Source: JAEUIG01 sp046349775
GTDB lineage: Bacteria > Planctomycetota > Planctomycetia > Planctomycetales > Planctomycetaceae
Direction: 5' to 3'
DNA: 37,990 nt
Assembly (NCBI GenBank): GCA_046349775.1
Contig: JAXMBS010000050.1
Coordinates: 1-37,990 of the forward strand
The notes under the pieces were generated by a model. It was not told the DNA's origin and ran no database searches. It saw nothing but the letters and a program-made list of their open reading frames with translations. Shown one piece after another: positions 29,444 to 36,772 of the stretch (its first letter is position 1; the number at the start of each line of letters is the position of its first letter). Made by a program: the position numbers and the translations under genes.

Positions 29444-29459
29444 CGGAATATGCGAAAAA
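29434..29459. promoter_or_regulatory. Perfect 9-bp inverted repeat, candidate SufR operator
   Basis: TTTTTCGCA (29434-29442) and TGCGAAAAA (29451-29459) are exact reverse complements separated by eight bases. The element sits between the divergent sufR-like and LivK-like genes and covers the -35 box of the sufR promoter. Its size and symmetry fit a dimeric winged-helix repressor. An RNA hairpin is an alternative, but no gene ends here. The sequence differs from the short CAAC-N6-GTTG site known for cyanobacterial SufR. Confidence 0.5.
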
Positions 29460-29566
29460 GGCCAGACACATTCCTGCATCGATTTTGACGCCACCATCAA
29501 TTCTTCCTAACCTATTGCCAATTCATCCGATCCAACGAGTGCTCGCCAGCTTCCGAAACACCAGCC

Positions 29567-30743
29567 ATGTTCCCAAATTCAACAAAGACATTTGTTTGCC
29601 TGGCCTTGGCCCTCTCGATCCACGGGTGCAAGCCCTCCGGACCCGAGCGGTCCCCAAGGGGGCGGTTCGGCAAATTCCCGCGGGCGAGGAAATCGTCATC
29701 GGCCACTACGGGTCGATGACCGGGTCCGAAGCCACGTTCGGCCAGTCGACCGACAACGGCATCAAACTGGCTATTGAGGAGACCAACGCGGCGGGTGGGA
29801 TCAACGGCAAGCAGGTCAAGCTCATCACCTACGACGACAAGGAGATACCAAGGAAACCGGCTCCGCCGTGACCCGCCTCGTCACCAGGGGACCGTGGCCG
29901 CGTGGTGATTGGTGAAGTCGCGTCCACCTTGCCTGCTTGCCGGCGCGCCGGTGTAGCCAGGAGAACAGCGTGCCGATGATCAGTCCCTCCTCCACCAATC
30001 CAAAGGTCACCGAGGTCGGCGACAAGATCTTTTCGATCTGCTTCATCGATCCGTTCCTTCTGCAGTGGCTACGTCTAGTGCCAAGTTCGGCAAGTAGGCC
30101 TGGAAGGCGGAGAGGATCGCCATCCTCTACGATCAGTCGCTTACTCCAAGGGACTCGCCGAGGAATTTGACAAAAGCTCTACTCGCTGGGAGGCAAGATC
30201 ACCGACACGCAGGTCTACAACAATGGAGATCAGGACTTCACCGCCCAGCTGAATGCGATTCGCAGCACCGATCCACAGATGATTTTATCCCCGGCTATTA
30301 CACCGATGTCGGCAACATTGCGATCCAGGCGCGACAGCTCGGCATCAATGTGCCGTTCGGCGGCGACGGCTGGGACTCGTCACAACTGGCGGTCATCGGC
30401 GGCGAGGCGGTCAACGGCTGCTTCTATGCCAACCACTACTCCCCCGAAGACCCCAGTCCACGCGATTCAGGAATTCATCACCAAGTACAAGGCCGCTTAC
30501 GGGGCAGTCCCCGACGGACTGGCCGCTCTGGGTTATGACGCCGCCATGCTGCTGTTCGACGCCATGAAACGCGCGCCATCGCTGAAAGGGGACGACCTCG
30601 CCGCCGCCATCGCACAGACGAAGGGCTTCCAGGGGGTGACCGGCAACATTTCGATTGACGAGCACCGCAACGCCGTCAAACCGGCTGTGATCCTCGAAAT
30701 CAAGGACGGCCAGCCGAAGTACTTGACGACGATCTCGCCGTAG
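29567..30743 (+). CDS. LivK-like branched-chain amino acid ABC transporter binding protein (frameshifted)
   Basis: The ATG at 29567 gives MFPNSTKTFVCLALALSIHGCK, a lipoprotein-type signal with a cysteine after the hydrophobic stretch. The periplasmic-binding-fold protein follows in several frames: GEEIVIGHYGSMTGSEATFG, DNGIKLAIEETNAAGGINGK, ENSVPMISPSSTNPKVTEVG, AYSKGLAEEF-like residues, INVPFGGDGWDSSQLAVIGG and GLAALGYDAAMLLFDAMKRA. It ends with KPAVILEIKDGQPKYLTTIS at 30743. This is the type-I binding protein family used for amino acids, amides or urea. At least five indels are needed. No permease or ATPase gene of the transporter is in the window. Confidence 0.8.
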
Positions 30744-30764
30744 TCCGGCATATTCGCCGTCGGA

Positions 30765-32156
30765 TTAGCGCACTTTGAGGCGGTATTCGATGGCCGCAGC
30801 CGAGCCATCTCCGAAGGCGCTATCGATCGGCGGCGATTTCAGCGTCGCTGTATTCGCCGTTCGATCCACCGTCCACTCGAACGGCCGTCCGCTCAGCGGA
30901 TCCAATGGGATCGGCAAGTCGCTGATCTCTGACAATTGCGCCGGCAGCTTGCTGTCGTGAGATGCCAGGTGGTGACGCACGGCTTCGACGATTCTTAACG
31001 CCTGAATCTTGCGATTGACTGTCCAGAGTCGCACGTACGACCCCCTCGTTCGGAACCCCTCTCCGACTCGCAATCCGGTCTCGGAACGGAACTGCTGCAG
31101 GTTCGCTTCGAGCGTCCGCCATTGCGAGGCGGCCTCTGGTGGTTTCAGCCCCAAGATCGCAGCGGCGTGGTGATCGAGCGCCGTCCTTGCCAGGACGAAC
31201 CAGCGAATCATCGCTTCGTCGTCCGACATCCCGGCCATGCGATTCGCATCCGCGTTCAAGAGTCTTGGTAGCGCGATTCGCGCGAGCTTTCTCAATCGCT
31301 CTTTTTCGACGGCCAAGTCCGGATCGGCATCGGCCGGCAGCTCATCATTGAATCGCAGGTACTCCATCAGCTGGTCGGCCATCCGCGTCCATTCGGATGG
31401 ATCGCGCGGTTTATCAAGATCTCGAATCGCCGGCAGGTTTAATGACAGCTGGTCTGCCTCCAGTTCAGCGGCCCGGCCGGTGTTGAACATTTCAGCCGGC
31501 AGAGTGCTCAGAGCCCAGTAGAGATTCGGGCTGTCTGGCTGTGCAATGAGAACTGCGGTCTGATCCAGCATCATCGTGTCAATTACGGCTCCCACCACCT
31601 GAGAGACAAGAATGGGCGCCCGTGACATATGCCGGCTGTTCGCGAGACCCACCAGGATGACTTCGCGCGCCCGGTCCAGTTCGCCGCGCGACAGGTGATA
31701 TTTCGCCTTCGCCGTCAGACCGTATCCCAGGAAGCTGCGCAGTCCCTGCACGTCCGGCAGCAAAATGAACCACAGCGATTCTTCATCCGTCGGATACGCC
31801 CAGTCGACATCACGGCGATATGCGGCACGCTTCATGGTGTCGTAGAAAGAATCTGGCAAAATGAACTCCTTCTCGAAGTCCGCCCATTCCGGCGCGTTGA
31901 GCGGTCGCTCGCTCCACGACCCGAGTTTCGGGTAGATCCGCTCCATGTAGGGCTGCTGATCCCAGGGAAGTTTCAGCAGAATCGTCGCCGCATTGCCCGG
32001 CTTCAGTTCCGACTCAGCCGGCAGCAACCGGTACTTCAGGATCGGTGTTTCGATCGTCTGCGGGGACAGTGCCAGTTCGACCGCCTTGGGCTCGTCCGCC
32101 AATCCGATTGCGATCAGACTGAGCCAGCAATGCAACAGCAAGAATCCAGTACGCAT
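30765..32156 (-). CDS. Secreted hypothetical protein of the sigma-factor operon
   Basis: This intact 463-residue protein has a signal peptide (MRTGFLLLHCWLSLIAIGLA). The mature part is largely helical, with YGLTAKAKYHLSRGELDRAR suggesting tetratricopeptide-like helices, and a C-terminal region LPIPLDPLSGRPFEW that recurs in planctomycete secreted proteins. No catalytic motif is recognised. It lies 69 bases downstream of the putative anti-sigma gene on the same strand and is probably the output or a sensor partner of that system. The function is unknown. Confidence 0.75.
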   Translation of the reverse strand: MRTGFLLLHCWLSLIAIGLADEPKAVELALSPQTIETPILKYRLLPAESELKPGNAATILLKLPWDQQPYMERIYPKLGSWSERPLNAPEWADFEKEFILPDSFYDTMKRAAYRRDVDWAYPTDEESLWFILLPDVQGLRSFLGYGLTAKAKYHLSRGELDRAREVILVGLANSRHMSRAPILVSQVVGAVIDTMMLDQTAVLIAQPDSPNLYWALSTLPAEMFNTGRAAELEADQLSLNLPAIRDLDKPRDPSEWTRMADQLMEYLRFNDELPADADPDLAVEKERLRKLARIALPRLLNADANRMAGMSDDEAMIRWFVLARTALDHHAAAILGLKPPEAASQWRTLEANLQQFRSETGLRVGEGFRTRGSYVRLWTVNRKIQALRIVEAVRHHLASHDSKLPAQLSEISDLPIPLDPLSGRPFEWTVDRTANTATLKSPPIDSAFGDGSAAAIEYRLKVR

Positions 32157-32225
32157 GAAAATGACCTTCCTCGATATCGATGGTTTGAAATCGTGCGATG
32201 GTGCTTTGGTGGAACCGCCAACGCG

Positions 32226-32717
32226 TTACAGTGAACGCTCAATTGCAATCATGGTGTTGGCGCGTGCGGCTGGCTCCAATTGCTGGAACCTGAGCAGCGC
32301 ATCAGAAAACTCGGCAATCTGATCGGGTCGCCGCTCCCACGCATCCAGTTGAACTCGAGCAGGCTCATGAAGCGGTGTCGTCGCTGGAGGTGAGTCATTC
32401 CGCGTCTGTGTCGCGATGACTTCGTTCACTGTTGTCTTCGCGTGGGCCGTCAGGCCGCTCCCGGCCGGCTGGCCCGGTTCAAGTGGCAGATCCACCCTCG
32501 ACGGGATCGAGAACAGCAGTCCGCACGTCAGCAATGACAGCGCCAGAGTCGCTGTCCGCCAGCGTTGAACGTGTTGCTTCGCGGCCTGCTCTCCGGCGGC
32601 GAATGCACACTGATACAGCAGTTCACGCTGTTCGTCGCTGGCCAGCCGGGGCGACAACGAGGACAGGTACGCCTCCAGCGATTCGAGTCGCGGATCGTTC
32701 AGCTGATAGTCGTTCAT
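32226..32717 (-). CDS. Putative membrane-anchored anti-sigma protein
   Basis: The ATG at 32717 overlaps the sigma-factor stop as ATGA. The 163-residue protein begins MNDYQLNDPRLESLEAYLSS, a soluble helical part. One membrane segment follows at about 62-80 (TATLALSLLTCGLLFSIP), then a Pro-rich extracytoplasmic tail. No zinc-binding anti-sigma HxxxCxxC motif is seen. The role is inferred from position and topology: overlapping translation with an ECF sigma factor is typical of anti-sigma factors. The start at 32717 is preferred to the longer open frame because of the overlap. Confidence 0.65.
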   Translation of the reverse strand: MNDYQLNDPRLESLEAYLSSLSPRLASDEQRELLYQCAFAAGEQAAKQHVQRWRTATLALSLLTCGLLFSIPSRVDLPLEPGQPAGSGLTAHAKTTVNEVIATQTRNDSPPATTPLHEPARVQLDAWERRPDQIAEFSDALLRFQQLEPAARANTMIAIERSL

Positions 32718-33199
32718 GGTCTTCGTCGAACTCCTGCTTCCAGTTGCGTTCGCAATTCTTCCAGCGCTGCCTGATATCGGCGAAACGCTGTCGCTGTTGA
32801 AATCCCGCACATTGCCGCGACTTCCTCGAGAGTCATCTGCCCCCAGATCCGCGCGACGAGAACCTCGCGCAGAGGCTCTTCAAGTTGTTCGACGGCCGCG
32901 ATGGCTTCGGCCCGTTCGACGTCTTCCGACGGAAGGCACTCGGCCACTTCCGGCACCGATCGGTCGCGTTCCCTTCTCCGCCGCCGTGCGTCAGAGAGTC
33001 GATCGTTCGCCGCGAGATTCCGGCAGACCTGGTAGAGCCAGGCGACCGGGTTGTCCGGTGGCCGATCCAATGTTGCGAGCCGACAAAAGGCCTCCTGAAC
33101 GACGTCGTCCGGTGACGGGCATCTCGCTCGAATCCACAATCGCAGAACGGCAGCATGCCCCTCAATCAGGGTGACGAGTTGTGCTGCCTTAAGCGGCAT
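32714..33199 (-). CDS. ECF-type RNA polymerase sigma factor
   Basis: This 161-residue protein has region 2 at about 10-75 (CPSPDDVVQEAFCRLATL, then NPVAWLYQVCRNLAANDRLS) and region 4 at about 100-155 (LREVLVARIWGQMTLEEVAA, with helix-turn-helix CGISTATAFRRYQAAL). There is no region 1 or 3, as in ECF factors. It directs transcription of a small regulon, and its partner gene overlaps by four bases. A six-base inverted repeat (GAATCA, eight bases, TGATTC, 33240-33259) lies about 40 bases upstream; no good ECF promoter was recognised. Confidence 0.9.
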   Translation of the reverse strand: MPLKAAQLVTLIEGHAAVLRLWIRARCPSPDDVVQEAFCRLATLDRPPDNPVAWLYQVCRNLAANDRLSDARRRRRERDRSVPEVAECLPSEDVERAEAIAAVEQLEEPLREVLVARIWGQMTLEEVAAMCGISTATAFRRYQAALEELRTQLEAGVRRRP

Positions 33200-33589
33200 G
33201 ATGCGATTTACGATTGATGAACGTCAGGCACGAAGTCAGGAATCAACAGCCGATGATTCAATGGCTGCCGGACGCTCGGCGGCGTGGGCCTGACTGTGTG
33301 CCCTCACCAGAGGTAATGACCGCGCGGACCACGTGTTTTTTCAGACAAACTACCCAGTTTCCGGCCAATCGATGGCCTGCCCGGCGAGCCATGACTCTTG
33401 CCGGGTGAAAAGGATCGATAACGGAACACGCAGATTCTGCCGTTCACTACGCACCTGGACCGGGAATCGCCAATCCCGTTTCCGCCTCGCTGCGAACTCG
33501 ATTACCCTGCCGCCCCCTCGCTCCCTCTCCCTCACTCGGCGGCCTGTCTGGAATCAGGATGATCCCGGACCGATGCCGCCTGCGGCCTC
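33200..33589. other. 390-bp gap between divergent genes
   Basis: The region separates the sigma-factor gene (minus) from the Gfo/Idh/MocA gene (plus). Short open frames on both strands have no recognisable protein features. Apart from the inverted repeat at 33240-33259 nothing stands out, and no clear -35/-10 pair was found in either direction. Confidence 0.35.
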
Positions 33590-34491
33590 ATGCTTCGCCT
33601 CGGCATCGTCGATTTCGACTCGTCGCACTGCATTGAGTTCACGCGACGATTCAATCACGTCGGACTGACGTCCGACCAGTACGTCGACGGTGCGCGCGTC
33701 GTCGCCGGCTGGCCCGGGACCTCGGTGATGCCGGAGCGGATCCCTGGCTTCCGCAATGAGATGGTGGCCGCCGGGGTTCCGCTTGTCGATGCCCCCGACC
33801 AACTCGTCGGCCAGATCGACGCGGTCCTGATCCTGTCACTGTGCGGCACGGCAATTTTGAACGGGTCCGACCATTCCTCGCCGCGGGTATCCCGGCGTAT
33901 GTCGACAAGCCGTTCGCCTGCACTCTCATAGACGCTGCAACCTTGAATCTCGCGCGGACGACGGGCGTCACGGTGGCGTATGCATCCTCCGCGCTATGCG
34001 GAAGAGCTGCCGGAACTGCGTACGATCATTCACCGCTCCGGCGGACTCGTCGGTCTGCTCAGTAGCGGACCGGCCAAGCCGCGCGGACATGAACCCCGGC
34101 CTGTTCCACTATGGCATCCACGCTATCGAAGTCCTGTACGCGCTGATGGGCTCCTGCTGCGTCGACATCGCCAACACCTCTGTCGATGGCCGCCGAATTC
34201 ATTACTGGCCGCTGGGCCGATGGTCGTCTGGCGTCGAAAGGGCGGGCGCGCGACACGGAGCGACGGCCTACAGCGTGACCGCCTTCTGCGAAAATGCTGT
34301 CCTCCACCAGCCGATCTCGACGCGTTACGCGTATCGCAATCTCTGCCGCGAGATTGTGCGTTCTCTCCTCAGTCCCGGGCGCTCCTCGTCCCTACGGGAA
34401 GATCGAGGAAGTGACGCGTTTCGTCCTTGCCGCCCGGCAGAGCGAACACAGCCACGGAATCCCCATCACCCTCTCCTCGTTGTCCCCCTGA
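33590..34491 (+). CDS. Gfo/Idh/MocA-family oxidoreductase (frameshifted)
   Basis: The ATG at 33590 (MLRLGIVDFDSSHCIEFTRR) begins a Rossmann-like NAD(P)-binding domain. After a shift the next frame has FLAAGIPAYVDKPFA, the conserved Lys-Pro motif of the family. Further pieces are RYAEELPELRTIIHRSGGLV, NPGLFHYGIHAIEVLYALMG with the family histidine, and YGKIEEVTRFVLAARQSEHS to 34491. The first residues lack the classical GxGxxG, having GIVDFDSSH instead, which occurs in a planctomycete subgroup. The protein is about 300 residues and the substrate is unknown. At least four indels are needed. Confidence 0.75.
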
Positions 34492-34558
34492 CGCCATGCT
34501 CTTTCCTGCTCCCAACCTTCCGCCATCAACCATCCGCCATCCGCTCTCTGCCATTCCC

Positions 34559-35371
34559 ATGCTCCGCCTCGCCCTCGTTATCACGCTGTTCGCACTCTTC
34601 GGGTCGCACACCTTCGCGCAGGACATGACGGTCTACACTACGGTGTCGGTCGTCGGCGACGACGGCCAGCCCGAATCGGTCGGCCGCAGCCTGACGTTGT
34701 TCCATGCCGGTAAGGTGTACGACTACATGGAGGACGCCGGGGAACTGGTCGTGCTTGATGCGGAGGCCGGCAGGTTTCTGATCGTTAACGGCAACTACAC
34801 CGGCACGCGCGTGGAGTTCGATGAACTGAACCAGTTCCTCAAGGTGGCGAAAACGCAAACGGAGGCCTACATGGCGGAACTCGCACTGAAGGGCGACGCC
34901 GACCGGGGTCCGCTGACCGACTGGCTGAAGTTTCAGCTCGATCCGCGGTTCGAGGAGCGCGAGACCGAAAAACAGGCCCTGAAACTCGACAGTCCGGTGA
35001 TGCAATACAACGTCGAAACCTCGACCGCTCCTGAACCTAAGCACGTGGAGCAATACCTGAGTTATGCGGATCAGGCTGCGCAATTGAACTTCGTCCTGCA
35101 CCCCGGCGCCACGTTTCCTGCGCCGCGGTTGGCGCTCAATCTCGCACTGCGCCAACGCGGCGTGTTGCCGACGTCGGTCGAACTGGTCAGCCGGGCCGGC
35201 AATCCCGTCACCCTCCGCGCCAAGCACATCTTCCAATGGAGGCTGGAAAGCCCGGACAAGCAGCACATCCATCAGTGGGAGCGGATGCTGTCGTCCAAGC
35301 AGGTGCGCTGGGTCGGCTTTCACGAGTACCAGCAACGCCTGCTTGCGGATGCGGCGCGTCGTGCCAAGTAG
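34559..35371 (+). CDS. Secreted hypothetical protein
   Basis: The ATG at 34559 begins a signal peptide (MLRLALVITLFALFGSHTFA) with cleavage expected after AQ. The upstream open frame (from 34427) is Pro-rich and lacks a signal, so the later start is preferred. The mature protein (about 250 residues) includes TVSVVGDDGQPESVGRSLTL and a long helical acidic middle. No catalytic motif is recognised. It is intact and starts 68 bases after the oxidoreductase stop on the same strand. The function is unknown. Confidence 0.75.
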   Translation: MLRLALVITLFALFGSHTFAQDMTVYTTVSVVGDDGQPESVGRSLTLFHAGKVYDYMEDAGELVVLDAEAGRFLIVNGNYTGTRVEFDELNQFLKVAKTQTEAYMAELALKGDADRGPLTDWLKFQLDPRFEERETEKQALKLDSPVMQYNVETSTAPEPKHVEQYLSYADQAAQLNFVLHPGATFPAPRLALNLALRQRGVLPTSVELVSRAGNPVTLRAKHIFQWRLESPDKQHIHQWERMLSSKQVRWVGFHEYQQRLLADAARRAK

Positions 35372-35583
35372 CGGCCGCGACGGAAGTTGTAGAAAGTGTT
35401 CTGCTGGGGCGTAGGCGATTCGGCTTGGCGGCAGTGGACGGCGGATTTTGCCGTCCGCGTTAATGCACTGTTGGGGCTTCCCCGATGGTCTCGTACGGCG
35501 AAACTGCTAAAATTCGACTCGCCGTTCGCGCTCGGGCGGACGCAACAATCAATGGAATCCGGGTTCGGAACAGGGAGGCACAA

Positions 35584-36406
35584 ATGCGGTCGATGGTTCG
35601 TAGCCTGATTAGACCGCGCAGTCGCCGCAGTCGGTCTCGCCGGAATCTCCAGCCTTATCGGCGACCGGGCGTCGACGGCGGAAGCGCGGAGACCAGCTCC
35701 CGCCCGACCTTGCTCAAACACGGACGCCCCACCTCGGTCGTCGGAAGATCGGGAGGCGACGCCGCTGCAGACGGTCAAACAGCGTAAGCCCACTCGCGGT
35801 GACGCCGGCGTCTGCAGAAACACCGCCGGTTCCCCGGTTCCACGGACGGTTCCGCCGACTTGCAGCCGACGCCGGAGGCCAACTCCCGAGCCGCAGCCGT
35901 TCCCCGGCGTGCAGCGTTCAGGGACGGCTGCGATGCCGGGCGGCGGGCCGGTCCCATTTTCCCCACGGTTCTCCGGGCCGAATGCTTTTCATGAACGACT
36001 GCGTGCGAAGCGGATCGTGCGCGGTTGGAACAAATGCGTCGCAATGCCGAAGCCAACGGCGACAAACAGGAGCGCCCAGCGTGCCGAATTCCTCGAGGGG
36101 CGCGGTCAATCAGATGCACAACCAGGTGGATTGTTCAACTTTGCACAGAAGGTGATGGGGGTATTTCAGTCCGGCGAGCTGAGTCTCGACAAGTTGAAGT
36201 CCGGCGGCGCCCAGGCCGCATCCAGTGCGAGTGGATCTTCTGTGGAGATGCCCGACGCCGACCTGGAGTAGCCGCGCCGCTGAGCCGCCGGTTCGCCGGA
36301 AATCGACCCTGGGAGAGGCGCGCCTTTGCCGACCGACGACGCGCCGGCCGCGAAACCGAACCAACCGGAACCGCCCCCGACGCTGCCTCCGCCGTCGGAC
36401 AAGTAG
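35584..36406 (+). CDS. Proline-rich secreted protein, no known family (frameshifted)
   Basis: The ATG at 35584 follows GGGAGG by five bases (MRSMVRSLI). The protein continues after one shift as AVAAVGLAGISSLIGDRAST, a hydrophobic signal. The body is rich in Pro, Arg, Ser and Thr and is only partly readable: MPGGGPVPFSPRFSGPNAFH, then NFAQKVMGVFQSGELSLDKL. The C-terminus is KPNQPEPPPTLPPPSDK, ending at TAG 36404-36406. Frames are broken at least three times. The size, near 270 residues, and the low-complexity composition suggest an exported, flexible protein. No database family was recognised; the reconstruction is uncertain. Confidence 0.5.
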
Positions 36407-36772
36407 GCACGCGTCGCCGGCAGGGTCTGGCTGGCGTGGCGGTTTGCAGCCCACCATGGCGGGGCCATCCGGTCCAGAATCGCGCCGCCTGACCCAGAGT
36501 TGTCGCGGGCGCGGCAATTCTCGCGTCCAGCACGGTCCGCTGCGGCGTCACTGTTCGCCGTCGGTCAAAAGCAAGACGCCGTGGCTCATCGATTGTGCGC
36601 GGCCTTGAAACGCGTGTAAACTCTGGCTTTCCCCGCCCGCACGACGTCCGGCGAAGAGTCGTAAGAACGCCGCGGCGCGGCCGGGGGACGGCAACGACGG
36701 GCACTGCCGGAGCGCAGTGATCTCTGCGGCGCGGCGGCGCGCCGAGGCCGGCCACGCGACCGAGGAATCGTT
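36407..36772 (+). other. 366-bp gap before the GH10-like gene
   Basis: No convincing gene is seen. The longest frame here is the end of an antisense shadow of the GH10-like gene. TTGAAACGCGTGTAAACTC near 36605 contains a TTGAAA-like -35 box without a good -10. Confidence 0.3.

Noticed and set aside
29434..29459. Reading the inverted repeat as a transcription terminator
   Set aside because: No gene ends here; it lies between two divergent starts and overlaps a promoter, which fits an operator better.
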